Assembly: GCF_004114425.1 (NCBI RefSeq) | Contig: NZ_RDQF01000007.1 | Coordinates: 1 to 64,000, forward strand | Length of the DNA stretch: 64,000 nucleotides | Reading direction: 5' to 3' | Source: Bradyrhizobium vignae | GTDB taxonomy: Bacteria > Pseudomonadota > Alphaproteobacteria > Rhizobiales > Xanthobacteraceae | Shown: positions 1 to 9,843 of the stretch, piece after piece | Position numbering within the stretch: position 1 is the first letter of the stretch | Layout: each line of letters starts with the position of its first letter | Position numbers and translations under genes: made by a program | The notes under the pieces: model-generated | The model's database searches: none | What the model was told of the DNA's origin: nothing | The model's input: the letters and a program-made list of their open reading frames with translations, nothing else

Positions 1-728
1 CGGGCTCGCAGCCCTTGCAACTGTTCGGGTTCAGGAAGACACCGGAGCTGTCCCTTGCTCTTTAGCAGGCTCTGTCGCCTTTGGGCGCAACGGGCTCAGT
101 TCCGGCAACGGGCGGTTCTGATCCAACCGCCCGTTGCCACATTCTGGCAGATTTCGGGGACACACGCAGGGAGCTGTCTCGAAGCAGGTTGCGAGGCAGC
201 ACCGACCGCACAGATGCGACGAATCCGAACGGAGGCGGCCATCGTCAGATTTCCGGACAACGAGGGGGCTACTTGCGCCTCCGAACTGCTTCATTGAACA
301 TTTCAGTAAAAGCCGTTTGCTAAACACGCGGCTATGGCCGACCTTCCGGCTCTCCTGTTGTTCGGATGGGCTGGATTGCTCCTGCCGGGCGACATCGGCG
401 GTCGCATTCGGCAAGATTTTGCGGAATTTTCGCTGCAACTGCGAACATCCCGCTTGCGCGCGAACACTGTAAGTCTTTTCGCCAGGCTCGCGACAAACGG
501 GGCTTGACGATCTCCAGAATTTAGTAATACGTTTAGTTCTGTAAAAAAACTAAACATCACGCATCGGGCCGATGTGTGGGAGGAGCCCAAGCCATTCCGG
601 AGCCGTCTCCGGAAGCGGTCCGTCTCGTCCTTCACTCATCGCTCCTCAAACTCGGTTTCAGGGTCTCGGCGTCGTTCCGGCAGGAAGCGCCGAGCGGATT
701 GGATGCTTCAACGAGAGAGGAAACGGAT
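1..728. other. Left-edge region without a convincing gene
   Basis: I see no open frame here with a recognisable domain. The frames that stay open have Cys/Arg/Ser-rich, low-information translations typical of shadows. The interval lies upstream of the ABC/dihydroxyacetone kinase operon. Its last third carries the candidate promoter and operator described separately, and the bases just before 729 carry a purine-rich ribosome-binding site. A regulator gene may lie beyond the left edge, but that cannot be seen. Confidence 0.6.
504..555 (+). promoter_or_regulatory. Operator-like palindrome and possible promoter of the ABC-dha operon
   Basis: A perfect 8-bp inverted repeat, GTTTAGTT (531-538) and AACTAAAC (548-555), has a 9-nt AT-rich spacer. 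A third half-site TTTAGT lies at 520-525, twelve bases before the one at 532-537. A possible -35 box TTGACG is at 504-509, with a weak -10 candidate TAATAC at 525-530 only 15 bp away, so the core promoter is tentative. The site lies about 175 bp before the first gene of the operon. Arrays of half-sites like this are typical of repressor binding; the regulator is unknown. A simple RNA hairpin is the alternative reading, but no run of T follows it. Confidence 0.45.
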
Positions 729-2087
729 ATGCGGACATTCAGTTGGTTGAGAAGCTCGGCGGCCACCACGGTTCTCGGAGCGGCGCTGCTGGGGGGATTT
801 GGCGGAGGCGAAGCTGCGGCCCAAGGTAAGCAGCTCACGCTGTGCTGGGCGGCATGGGATCCCGCCAACGCGCTGGTCGAACTCGGCAAGGACTTCACGA
901 AACAATCCGGCATCGAGATGAAATACGAGTTCGTCCCATGGACGAGCTATGCCGATCGCTTCCTCAATGAGCTCAACTCCCACGGCAAGCTCTGCGACCT
1001 GATCATCGGCGACAGCCAGTGGATCGGCGGAGCCGCCGAGAACAAGTGGTACGTCAAGCTCAACGATTTCTTCGACAAGGAGAAGATATCGATGGACGAC
1101 TTCGTTCCGGCGACGGTTGTCGGCTATTCGCAGTGGCCGAAGAACTCGCCGAACTATTGGGCGCTGCCGGCCATGGCCGATGCGGTCGGCTGGACTTATC
1201 GCAAGGACTGGTTCTCGCGGCCCGAAATTCAATCCGCGTTCAAGGCCAAGTACGGCCGCGACCTGGCGCCGCCGAAGACCTATGACGAGCTGAAGCAGGT
1301 CGCCGAGTTCTTCCAGGGCCGCGAGATCGACGGCAAAAAGGTCTACGGCGCCTACATCTTCACCGAGCGCGGCTCCGAAGGCATCACCATGGGCGTGACC
1401 AACGTGCTCTACAATTACGGCTTCAGCTACGACAATCCCAAGAAGCCGTACCAAATGCAGGGCGTCGTCAATTCGGCCGAGGCGGCCAAGGGGCTCGAGT
1501 TCTACAAGGAGCTCTACAAGTGCTGCACCGCGCCGGGCATGACCAACGCCTACATGCAGGAGGGGCTCGACGCCTTCAAGTCCGGCCAGGTGGCGATGCA
1601 GATGAACTGGTTCGCCTTCTTCCCCGGCCTGTACAAGGATCCGAATGTCGGCGGCGACAGAATAGGCTTCTTCGTCAATCCGGCCGGTCCAGGCGGACAC
1701 TTCACCCAGCTTGGCGGGCAGGGGATCTCGGTGGTCGCGACCTCCGACCGCAAGGACGACGCGCTGGCCTACATCAAATGGTTCGCGCAGCCCGCCGTGC
1801 AGCAGAAATGGTGGCAGCTCGGCGGCTACTCGGCCCTCAAGGCGGTCGTCGACGCGCCCGACTTCCCGAAGAGCGCAGCGTTCGCACCGCAATTCCTGGA
1901 GTCGATGGGCATCGTCAAGGACTTCTGGGCCGAGCCATCCTACGCGCAACTGCTGCTCGACATGCAGAAGCGGGTGCATGACTACGTCGTTGCCGACAAG
2001 GGCACGGCGCAGCAAGCGCTCGATCTCCTCGTCAAGGACTGGACCAAGGTCTTCAAGGAACAGGGCAAGCAGGTCGCGTCGCAATAG
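729..2087 (+). CDS. ABC transporter substrate-binding protein (polyol/sugar type)
   Basis: This 452-residue protein is a periplasmic solute-binding protein of the family 1 type (SBP_bac_1). It should capture a sugar, polyol or triose and deliver it to the two permeases encoded next. The start at 729 is chosen because it gives a typical signal peptide (basic MRTFSWLR, hydrophobic stretch, cleavage near AAA-QG at about residue 31) and follows a GAGAGGAAA ribosome-binding site; an in-frame start at 576 would spoil this. The motif GGQGISVVATSDRKDDA near residue 340 and a Trp/Tyr-rich ligand region fit the family. The operon partners (Dha kinase) suggest a C3 or polyol ligand, which is an inference. 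Confidence 0.9.
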   Translation: MRTFSWLRSSAATTVLGAALLGGFGGGEAAAQGKQLTLCWAAWDPANALVELGKDFTKQSGIEMKYEFVPWTSYADRFLNELNSHGKLCDLIIGDSQWIGGAAENKWYVKLNDFFDKEKISMDDFVPATVVGYSQWPKNSPNYWALPAMADAVGWTYRKDWFSRPEIQSAFKAKYGRDLAPPKTYDELKQVAEFFQGREIDGKKVYGAYIFTERGSEGITMGVTNVLYNYGFSYDNPKKPYQMQGVVNSAEAAKGLEFYKELYKCCTAPGMTNAYMQEGLDAFKSGQVAMQMNWFAFFPGLYKDPNVGGDRIGFFVNPAGPGGHFTQLGGQGISVVATSDRKDDALAYIKWFAQPAVQQKWWQLGGYSALKAVVDAPDFPKSAAFAPQFLESMGIVKDFWAEPSYAQLLLDMQKRVHDYVVADKGTAQQALDLLVKDWTKVFKEQGKQVASQ

Positions 2088-2158
2088 ACTCGGGTTCTCG
2101 CATCAACTGAACTGGTTTCCCCGGGGAGGTGCCTCGGGGAAGCCGAACCAGCCAACCG

Positions 2159-3133
2159 ATGGACAAGATGACGACGATCTTTCAACCTGATCATGCTACG
2201 ATCGCCGGCGTGAGTGAGCCCGCCAAATCGCGCGCCACGCGGCGTGTCCGCGGCCTGTCGGACCGGACCATCGCCTGGCTGTTCGTTGCGCCGACGATCG
2301 GGCTGCTGCTCGCGATCAATATCTTTCCGCTGATCTGGATGATCCGGCTGTCGTTCACCAGCCTCAATCTCAGCATGTCCTATCTGCCGCTGCGGTTCGT
2401 CGGGCTCGACAATTTCACCGACATTCTCGGCGACGAGGACATCTGGTTCCGCCTGCAGACCACGGCGCAATTCGTGATCTGGTCAGTGACGCTGCAGGTG
2501 ATCATCGGGTTTGGCCTCGCGCTGCTCATCAACCGCCAGTTCCGCGGCCACAGCTTCTGGACCACGATCATCCTGCTGCCGATGATGCTGTCACCGGCGG
2601 TGGTCGGCAACTTCTGGACACTGCTGTTGCAGCCGCAGATCGGTCCGTTCAACTACCTGATCAGCCTGTTCACGGGTGTGCCGCCGAGCTCGTTCAGCAT
2701 GACCGGGCAGGTCTCGCTCGCACCCTGGACCATCGTGCTGGTCGACACCTGGATGTGGGCTCCCTACGTCATGCTGATCTGCCTCGCCGGGCTTCGGTCC
2801 ATTCCCGACTACATCTATGAGGCGGCCGAAGTCGATCGCGCCTCAGCCTGGCGGCAGTTCTGGTCGATCACGCTGCCGATGACGGTTCCATTCCTGATGC
2901 TCGCCGTGCTTTTCCGCGCGATCGAGAACTTCAAGATGTTCGACATGGTCAATCTGTTGACGTCCGGAGGCCCCGGCTCGACCACCGAGCTCGTGTCGAT
3001 CACGCTGAAGCGCGCCGCGTTCGAGAAATGGCGCACCGGGTATTCCTCCGCGCTCGCCATCATCCTGTTCGTGACCGTGTTCGGTGCCGCCAACATCTAC
3101 GTCAAAGCGCTCAACAAGGTGAAGCAACGATGA
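2159..3133 (+). CDS. ABC transporter permease, first subunit
   Basis: The protein has about 324 residues and six predicted membrane helices, of the MalF/UgpA type. The cytoplasmic EAA loop that docks the ATPase is visible as YEAAEVDRASAWRQFWSITLP near residues 220-240. It forms a heterodimeric channel with the next permease; the stop and the next start share ATGA (3130-3133), indicating translational coupling. The start is uncertain: an in-frame GTG at 2129 follows directly on GGGGAGG, while ATG 2159 and ATG 2168 lack a clear ribosome-binding site. I prefer 2159 for its length. The N-terminus up to about residue 40 is probably cytoplasmic. Confidence 0.88.
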   Translation: MDKMTTIFQPDHATIAGVSEPAKSRATRRVRGLSDRTIAWLFVAPTIGLLLAINIFPLIWMIRLSFTSLNLSMSYLPLRFVGLDNFTDILGDEDIWFRLQTTAQFVIWSVTLQVIIGFGLALLINRQFRGHSFWTTIILLPMMLSPAVVGNFWTLLLQPQIGPFNYLISLFTGVPPSSFSMTGQVSLAPWTIVLVDTWMWAPYVMLICLAGLRSIPDYIYEAAEVDRASAWRQFWSITLPMTVPFLMLAVLFRAIENFKMFDMVNLLTSGGPGSTTELVSITLKRAAFEKWRTGYSSALAIILFVTVFGAANIYVKALNKVKQR

Positions 3134-4092
3134 CCGCCGTCCTCACCAAGTCCACCGCTCACTCCATCGTGGAGGCCTCGCCGCGCGCGAAGGCCGTGGC
3201 CGGCGGCCTCGTGATCCTCTACGCCGTGATCACGATCCTGCCGCTGCTCTGGATCGTCGCCACCGCATTCAAGTCGCAGAGTGACGCCATCGCCTATCCG
3301 CCGAAGGTGATCTTCCAGCCGACCCTCGAGGGTTACGTGAACCTCTTTACCGTACGTACCCGCCAGACACCGGATTTTATCGCCAAGCTGCCGCCGCCGG
3401 AGACGTGGTACGACAAGCTCGTGCGCCAGCGCGACATGGTCATTGCCGGACCGTCGAAGGTCGTGCCGCGCTTCGTCAACTCGCTGATCATCGGGTTCGG
3501 CTCGACCTTCCTGGCCGTCTTTCTCGGCACGCTCGCAGCCTACGCCTTCTCGCGCTTCCGCATTCCCCTGGCAGACGATCTTCTATTCTTCATCCTGTCG
3601 ACGCGCATGATGCCGCCCGTTGCCGTGGCGATCCCGATCTATCTGATGTACCGGCAGCTCAACCTGACCGACACCAGGCTCGGAATGATCCTGCTCTATA
3701 CCGCCGTGAACGTCTCGCTCGCGGTCTGGCTGCTCAAGGGGTTCATCGACGAGATCCCGCGCGAATACGAGGAGGCCGCCCTCGTCGACGGCTACACGCG
3801 GCTCCAGGCCCTGCGCAAGGTCGTGTTGCCGCAGGCCGTCACGGGGATCGCCGCGACCGCAATCTTCTGTCTGATCTTCTCGTGGAACGAGTACGCGTTC
3901 GCGGTTCTCCTGACGAGCGGCGAGGCACAGACCATGCCGCCCTTCATTCCCTTCATCATCGGCGAGGGCGGGCAGGACTGGCCGGCGGTTGCTGCCGCGA
4001 CCACACTGTTCGTCGTGCCGATCGTCCTGTTCACCGTGTTGTTGCGCAAGCACTTGTTGCGCGGCATCACCTTCGGAGCTGTGCGCAAATGA
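3130..4092 (+). CDS. ABC transporter permease, second subunit
   Basis: This 320-residue inner-membrane protein is of the MalG/UgpE type with six predicted helices. The EAA motif YEEAALVDGYTRLQALRKVVLP is clear near residues 215-236. A periplasmic insertion with a Pro-rich stretch follows the first helix (about residues 60-110) and is longer than in MalG. The start at 3130 overlaps the previous stop by four bases, and this gene's stop likewise overlaps the next ATG by four bases. It pairs with the preceding permease in the import channel. Confidence 0.92.
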   Translation: MTAVLTKSTAHSIVEASPRAKAVAGGLVILYAVITILPLLWIVATAFKSQSDAIAYPPKVIFQPTLEGYVNLFTVRTRQTPDFIAKLPPPETWYDKLVRQRDMVIAGPSKVVPRFVNSLIIGFGSTFLAVFLGTLAAYAFSRFRIPLADDLLFFILSTRMMPPVAVAIPIYLMYRQLNLTDTRLGMILLYTAVNVSLAVWLLKGFIDEIPREYEEAALVDGYTRLQALRKVVLPQAVTGIAATAIFCLIFSWNEYAFAVLLTSGEAQTMPPFIPFIIGEGGQDWPAVAAATTLFVVPIVLFTVLLRKHLLRGITFGAVRK

Positions 4093-4289
4093 GCGGTTCT
4101 GCGGTTGAAAAAAGCGGAATGTCTCGCTGGTTGCTGCGTGGGCCTTGGGAGGCCGGCGCGATGACCCTGATAGGGGGCGGCATCGTCATGCTGGTGCAGC
4201 CGTGGTCGATCGATCTGTACAGCTATTCCTTCGGGACCATCCTCGCCGGCACGGTTGGCTACGTCATCGTCAGCCATTTTCCGGAATAG
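4089..4289 (+). CDS. Small two-helix membrane protein in the ABC operon
   Basis: This 66-residue protein starts at an ATG that overlaps the permease stop (ATGA, 4089-4092) and ends ten bases before the first ATPase gene. It has a basic, Trp-containing N-terminus and two hydrophobic segments, about residues 24-37 and 47-63, separated by a short WSIDLYSYS linker. Rhizobial glycerol (glp) ABC operons are known to carry small membrane proteins of unknown role at a similar place; I infer the same kind of accessory here without a firm family match. Tight coupling on both sides argues that it is really translated. Confidence 0.75.
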   Translation: MSGSAVEKSGMSRWLLRGPWEAGAMTLIGGGIVMLVQPWSIDLYSYSFGTILAGTVGYVIVSHFPE

Positions 4290-4299
4290 GGCGGCAGCC

Positions 4300-5389
4300 A
4301 TGGCACAAATCCGCGTCGAAAACCTGCGCAAGTCGTTCGATCAGTTCACGGCCGTTGAAGGCTCGAACTTCACCATCGACGACGGCACCTTTTTTGCGAT
4401 GCTCGGGCCCTCCGGCTGCGGCAAGACAACCACGCTGCGCATGATCGCTGGCCTCGAGCTGCCAACCGAGGGCAAGATCCTGCTCGACGGCGAGGACGTG
4501 ACCTTCCGCCGCGCCGCCGCCCGCGATATCGCCTTCGTCTTCCAGCTCTTTGCGCTCTATCCACACATGAATGTAGCGGGCAACATTGGCTTTCCCCTGA
4601 AGTGCCAGGGCATGGGGCGGCGCGAGATTCGCGAGCGGGTGCAGGAAACCGCGCGGCTGCTGCGGATCGAGCATCTCGTGTCGAGCAAGACGTCGAAGCT
4701 CTCGGGCGGCGACCGGCAGCGCGTCGCGCTTGGCCGCGCCATGGTGAGGCGGCCGAAGGCCTTCCTGATGGATGAGCCGCTCGGGGCGCTCGATGCCGAG
4801 TTTCGGCATCTGATGTGCGGCGAGCTTCGCGACCTGCACGAGCGCATCGGTGCGACCACTGTTTACGTGACGCACGACCAGCTCGAAGCGATGTCGATGG
4901 CGGATCAGATCGCGGTCATGAACAAGGGACGGGTCGAGCAGATCGGCTCGCCGCAAGAAGTCTATGACCGGCCCGCCAGCATGTTCGTGGCCGATTTCAT
5001 CGGCTCGCCGCCGATGAATTTCCTGCGGTTTGAAAGCGGCTTGCGGTCGGGGGATCGGACTGTCGCCTTTCATAGCGTCAGCGTCGACGTCCCGGAGATC
5101 CGCGAGGATCGTGCGAGCGCACCGCTGGCGCTCGGGATACGTCCTGAGCACATCCGCTTTGCCGACGAGGCTCCCGTCCGCGGCGAAGTGTTCGGTGCCG
5201 AATATCTCGGCACCACGCAGATCGTCACCGTCGACACGCCGCACGGACGCCTCGCGGCGCGGCTGCCCTCCAGCGCGTCGGTGCGGATCGGCGAGACGGT
5301 GGGTCTTGAATTCCACTCCGAGCGGCTGGCGCTGTTCGATGTCGCCAGCGGTCTCGCTGTTCGAACCGCCAATGAGGGGAGGGTGCGCC

Positions 5390-5397
<8 letters not shown>
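4300..5397 (+). CDS. ABC transporter ATPase, first subunit
   Basis: This is a 365-residue MalK/UgpC-type ATPase. Walker A is GPSGCGKTT (about residues 37-45), the Q-loop is FQLFALYPHMNV, Walker B is AFLMDEPLGALD and the switch His lies in VTHDQ. The signature loop reads LSGGDRQRVALGRAM, with Asp where most families have Gln. The C-terminal part after about residue 235 is the regulatory TOBE/OB region. The 3' end overlaps the second ATPase gene by eight bases. The pair should form a heterodimer driving uptake through the two permeases. The in-frame start at 4255 lies inside the preceding gene, so 4300 is preferred. Confidence 0.92.
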
Positions 5398-6415
<1,018 letters not shown>

Positions 6416-6427
6416 AGGATCCGTTCG

Positions 6428-7051
6428 ATGTCGCTGCAACCCGAGACATTCAAGTCGCTGGTCAAGATGGCCGCAGAGCAGGTCATCGCGAGCGCGCCGG
6501 AACTCACGACCCTGGATCAAGCGATCGGCGACGGCGACCATGGAACGAACATGAAGCGCGGCTTTGAGGCCGTGCTCGGCAAGCTCGATGCCATTTCGGC
6601 GCAGCCGCTGGACGAGGGGCTGAAGATGATCGGCAAGACGCTGGTGATGACCGTCGGAGGCGCCTCCGGGCCGCTTTACGGCAGTTTCTTTCTTGGCGCG
6701 GGCGAAGCACTTTCGCAAGACAAGCACCTGCCGGACGATCTCGCGGACGTCTTTGGCAGCGGCGTGAATGCGGTGAGCGCGCGGGGGCGCTCGCAGGCGG
6801 GCGAGAAGACAATGCTCGACGTGCTTGTTCCCGTCCTGGAAACGTTGAGGACGGCGGCCGGTCAGCCGGATCTGATCGCGCGGGTCCGAGCCACTGCTGC
6901 CGAAGCAGTCGAGCGGACTGCACCGATGCAGGCCACCAAGGGGCGAGCGTCGTTCCTCGGGCCGCGCAGCGTCGGACATGTCGATCCCGGCGCACGTTCG
7001 AGCTGCATACTCGTGCAGGCGGTCTGCGCGAGCCTGGAGGGACAGCAATGA
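6428..7051 (+). CDS. dhaL: Dihydroxyacetone kinase ADP-binding subunit DhaL
   Basis: This 207-residue protein is the nucleotide subunit of PEP-dependent dihydroxyacetone kinase. In the known system DhaL holds ADP permanently, takes phosphate from DhaM and passes it to the substrate on DhaK. The Mg-ADP loop AIGDGDHGTNMKRG is at about residues 32-45, and a second family motif MTVGGASGPLYGSFF follows near residue 75. It starts just after the second ATPase gene and overlaps dhaM by four bases (ATGA, 7048-7051). Length matches the family (about 210). Confidence 0.95.
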   Translation: MSLQPETFKSLVKMAAEQVIASAPELTTLDQAIGDGDHGTNMKRGFEAVLGKLDAISAQPLDEGLKMIGKTLVMTVGGASGPLYGSFFLGAGEALSQDKHLPDDLADVFGSGVNAVSARGRSQAGEKTMLDVLVPVLETLRTAAGQPDLIARVRATAAEAVERTAPMQATKGRASFLGPRSVGHVDPGARSSCILVQAVCASLEGQQ

Positions 7052-7440
7052 CCGACACTGTGGGTATCGTGATCGTCTCGCATTCGAAGGATATCGCCAA
7101 GGGCACCGCCGACATGGTGCGGCAGATGGTCGGCAGCGAGGTCAAGGTGGCCTTCTGCGGCGGCAATCCCGACGGCGGGCTCGGCACGAGCGTCTCCCTG
7201 ATCATCGATGCCATCAACGATGCCTGGTCGGCGAAGGGCGTCGCGATCCTCGTCGATCTCGGCGGCGCAGAGACCAACAGCGAAATGGCGGTCGAAATGC
7301 TGGAGCCCGCACGGCGCGAGCTCGTTGTCGTATGCAACGCGCCGATCGTCGAGGGCGCCGTGATGGCGGCGACCGAGGCGGCGGGCGGCAGCTCACTGGC
7401 CCAGGTGAAGGCCGTGGCCGAGGAACTCTCTGCCGACTGA
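7048..7440 (+). CDS. dhaM: DhaM phosphotransferase subunit (stand-alone EIIA-Man-like domain)
   Basis: This 130-residue protein matches the N-terminal EIIA-like domain of DhaM. The phosphorylatable His is in IVIVSHSKDIAKG (His12), and the conserved GTS (residues 50-52) and DLGGAETNSEMA (about residues 71-82) motifs are present. In Escherichia coli DhaM carries this domain fused to HPr and a partial enzyme I; here the other two functions are encoded as separate proteins just downstream. It should carry phosphate from the HPr-like protein to DhaL-ADP. Overlap with dhaL indicates coupled translation. Confidence 0.93.
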   Translation: MTDTVGIVIVSHSKDIAKGTADMVRQMVGSEVKVAFCGGNPDGGLGTSVSLIIDAINDAWSAKGVAILVDLGGAETNSEMAVEMLEPARRELVVVCNAPIVEGAVMAATEAAGGSSLAQVKAVAEELSAD

Positions 7441-7465
7441 CGCGTCGGCGAAGCGATGATGGAAG

Positions 7466-7774
7466 ATGAGCATGCTGGACAGAGCGGACGGACAGACATT
7501 CATCGGCAATGTACGGCTGGTGCACGCGGTGGGTATGCATGCACGCCCGGCGGTCAAGCTCACAAAGCTTGCCAAGAAGTTCGAGGCGCAGATTTTCGTT
7601 CGGGTGGCGGGCGCGGCCGAGTGGATCAATGCCAAGAGTGTGGCCAAGATCATGGCCATGCGTGCGGCGCACGGCAGCACGATCGAAATCAAGGCATCCG
7701 GCAGTGACGCCGAGGCCGCCGTCGCGGCGCTGGTCGACCTGATCGCAACTGATTTTCCGGACGGAGCTTCGTAG
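7466..7774 (+). CDS. HPr-family phosphocarrier of the dha operon
   Basis: This 102-residue HPr-like protein has the active-site His in the classical context GMHARPAVKLTKLAKKF (His25). The middle helix WINAKSVAKIMAMRAAHGS corresponds to the Ser46 region of HPr, with Ser in NAKSVAKIM. It has a short N-terminal extension relative to typical HPr (about 85-90). The start may be ATG 7466 or ATG 7472; AUGs lie two codons apart behind GATGGAAG. Its place between dhaM and an enzyme I gene makes it the dedicated carrier from EI to DhaM. Confidence 0.92.
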   Translation: MSMLDRADGQTFIGNVRLVHAVGMHARPAVKLTKLAKKFEAQIFVRVAGAAEWINAKSVAKIMAMRAAHGSTIEIKASGSDAEAAVAALVDLIATDFPDGAS

Positions 7775-7775
7775 C

Positions 7776-9395
7776 ATGCAGGGAGGCGCGACAGGACTGG
7801 CCTACCGCGGCAGAACCGCCTCGATCGGCTTTGCCCATGGCCCGTTCGTCCGCGTCGATGCGGGCACGAACGGCGAGCGCGTCGCGGGTACCTTGGTCGA
7901 AGAGGCACTCGCGCTGCGCAGTGCGATAGACGTGGCGAGCGGGCAGATTGCGGAGCTTGCCACGATCGCCGGAGGCGAAGCCGCGCAAATTCTCGAATTC
8001 CAGGTCGCATTGCTGGAGGATGAAGATTTCATCGAGGCGATCTTCGCGTCGATCGGGGAGGGGAGTTCTGCGGACGTGGCGTGGCGTTCGGCGCTCGATG
8101 AGCAGATTGCCGATTACAATTCGGCAGAGGACGAATATCTGAAGGCGCGCTCGTCGGATCTCGCTGACCTGCGCGACCGCGTGATCAACATTCTGCGGGG
8201 AGGCGAAGGCCAGGTCCTGAAGATTCCGAGCGGCGCCGTCGTCTGCGCCGACGATCTGCCGCCCTCGCGATTCCTTGAGATCGACTGGTCCAGCGGCGGC
8301 GGTCTGGCGCTCCTGCGCGGCAGCCCCACGAGCCACGTCGCCATGCTGGCGCGGGCACGGGGGATCCCCATGGTCGTGCAACTCGGCGCCATTCCGGAGA
8401 TCGGAGCCACGGCGCTGCTCGACGGCGAAAGTGCGATGCTCGAGCTCGATCCAAATGCGGAGCAGGTCCGGCTGTTCGAGAAGCGGCGCGAGAACCATCG
8501 CAAGAGCAGGGCGTCTGCGCGCGCAATCCTGCGGCGGCCGACGGCTTCGTGGCGCGGCGAGCGGATCAAGCTGTTCATCAATATCCAGCGCGTCGACGAT
8601 CTCGATCACGCCGACGCACAATACGCAGATGGCATCGGCCTGATGCGCACCGAATTTCTGCTCACCGAGCGGGGGCGCCTGCCCGATGAGGAGGCCCAGT
8701 TCGCAGCCTACGATGCGGTGTTGCGTTGGGCCGACCGGCGTCCAGTCACCATTCGTACATTTGACGCCGGTGGCGACAAGCCGGTGCCCGGCTTCACGCT
8801 GGACGGCGAAGCCAATCCCTTCCTGGGGGTTCGCGGCTTGCGGCTTTGCCTGGCCCGGCCCGACGTCTTTACCGTTCAACTTCGCGCGCTCGCGCGTGCC
8901 GCCGTGCGCGGAAACCTCAAGGTCATGTTTCCGATGGTCACATCGGCGGACGAGCTCGAAGCAGGGCGGAAGCTGTTCGCTGAAATCGTGCAGCGCTTGC
9001 AGCTGGACGGCATTGACGCGATGCTCCCCGAGCTGGGAATCATGGTCGAAGTCCCGGCGGCGGCCCTTGCGATTGCGAGCTTCAAGGCTTCCTTCTTCTC
9101 GATCGGCTCGAACGATCTCGCGCAATATGTCCTTGCCTGCGATCGTTCCAATGGAGCTCTCGCCCCCTTGATGGATCCACTACATCCGGCCTTGCTCGAA
9201 CTGATCGCACGGACCGCGGAGCACGGCCGGCGCGCCGGCATCAGCGTCAGCCTGTGCGGCGACATGGCGAGCGACCCGCGCTGCCTTCCCGCATTGTTGA
9301 ATTGCGGCTTGCGGGAGCTGTCCGTGAATGCATCGGCGCTCGCACAGATCAAGCGGACGATCGACCGGCTGAGCAACGGAGGCGGGCTTGGCTGA
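7776..9395 (+). CDS. PEP-protein phosphotransferase (enzyme I) dedicated to the dha operon
   Basis: This 539-residue enzyme I takes phosphate from PEP and gives it to HPr. The phospho-His is in GSPTSHVAMLARARGIP (His187). The PEP-binding half is complete: GIGLMRTEFLL, FDAGGDKPVPGF, LKVMFPMVTS, GIMVEVPAAAL, SIGSNDLAQYVLACDR and the active-site Cys in SLCGDMASDP. It is therefore a full-length EI, unlike the truncated EI part of E. coli DhaM. It lacks the N-terminal GAF domain expected of EI-Ntr, the usual enzyme I of rhizobia. It begins one base after the HPr stop, and its 3' end overlaps the next frame by eight bases. Confidence 0.93.
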   Translation: MQGGATGLAYRGRTASIGFAHGPFVRVDAGTNGERVAGTLVEEALALRSAIDVASGQIAELATIAGGEAAQILEFQVALLEDEDFIEAIFASIGEGSSADVAWRSALDEQIADYNSAEDEYLKARSSDLADLRDRVINILRGGEGQVLKIPSGAVVCADDLPPSRFLEIDWSSGGGLALLRGSPTSHVAMLARARGIPMVVQLGAIPEIGATALLDGESAMLELDPNAEQVRLFEKRRENHRKSRASARAILRRPTASWRGERIKLFINIQRVDDLDHADAQYADGIGLMRTEFLLTERGRLPDEEAQFAAYDAVLRWADRRPVTIRTFDAGGDKPVPGFTLDGEANPFLGVRGLRLCLARPDVFTVQLRALARAAVRGNLKVMFPMVTSADELEAGRKLFAEIVQRLQLDGIDAMLPELGIMVEVPAAALAIASFKASFFSIGSNDLAQYVLACDRSNGALAPLMDPLHPALLELIARTAEHGRRAGISVSLCGDMASDPRCLPALLNCGLRELSVNASALAQIKRTIDRLSNGGGLG

Positions 9396-9810
9396 CACGG
9401 CGATCGATGAACCGGCAGAAGCCGGCGCTGTTGCGGTCTACAAGCGCATCTTCAAGGAAGTGCTGGAGAGCCGCCCGTCGGGCATGCGGCTGCGTCTGGC
9501 GCATGCCATCGGGAAGAACCGCAGCTTCGTCAGCCAGATCAGCAACCCCGCCTATCCGGTGCCGATACCCGTGCAGCACCTCAATACGATCTTCGATGTC
9601 TGCCACTTCCCGCCGCAGGCGAAGGCCGCCTTCCTTCGTGCCTATGCGCGTGCCCATCCGCGCCGGATCGGCCGGCTGACGGAGGGATCGCATGAGCGGA
9701 GCTTGACGCTGCATTTGCCGGATCTCGGCAGCGCCAAGCGGAACGCCGAACTCGATGCGCTGCTCCAGGATTTTGCGAGGCGCTTGATTGCCATCATGCG
9801 GGAAAAATAG
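9388..9810 (+). CDS. Helix-turn-helix-like protein between enzyme I and dhaK
   Basis: This 140-residue protein has no family I can name. It begins at TTG 9388, inside the end of the enzyme I gene, behind a good ACGGAGGCGGG ribosome-binding site. Residues about 36-60 (LRLAHAIGKNRSFVSQISNPAYPVP) resemble the helix-turn-helix of phage-repressor/XRE proteins, with the usual turn glycine and recognition-helix SFVSQI. A second helical part (residues 65-95) and a charged C-terminus follow. By position it may regulate the operon or its kinase; that is an inference. It could equally be a structural accessory of the Dha kinase. Confidence 0.78.
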   Translation: MADTAIDEPAEAGAVAVYKRIFKEVLESRPSGMRLRLAHAIGKNRSFVSQISNPAYPVPIPVQHLNTIFDVCHFPPQAKAAFLRAYARAHPRRIGRLTEGSHERSLTLHLPDLGSAKRNAELDALLQDFARRLIAIMREK

Positions 9811-9843
9811 CGTGAGGCCAGGGGAGAAAACGGGGAGGAGACA

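Noticed and set aside
31..472. Overlapping long frames on both strands near the left edge
   Set aside because: Translations are Cys/Arg/Ser-rich with no domain, signal peptide or ribosome-binding site; treated as chance frames.
708..2084. A 458-codon frame opposite the ABC binding protein gene
   Set aside because: It mirrors the real gene in antisense and its product is an Arg/Leu/Glu-rich shadow typical of high-GC DNA.
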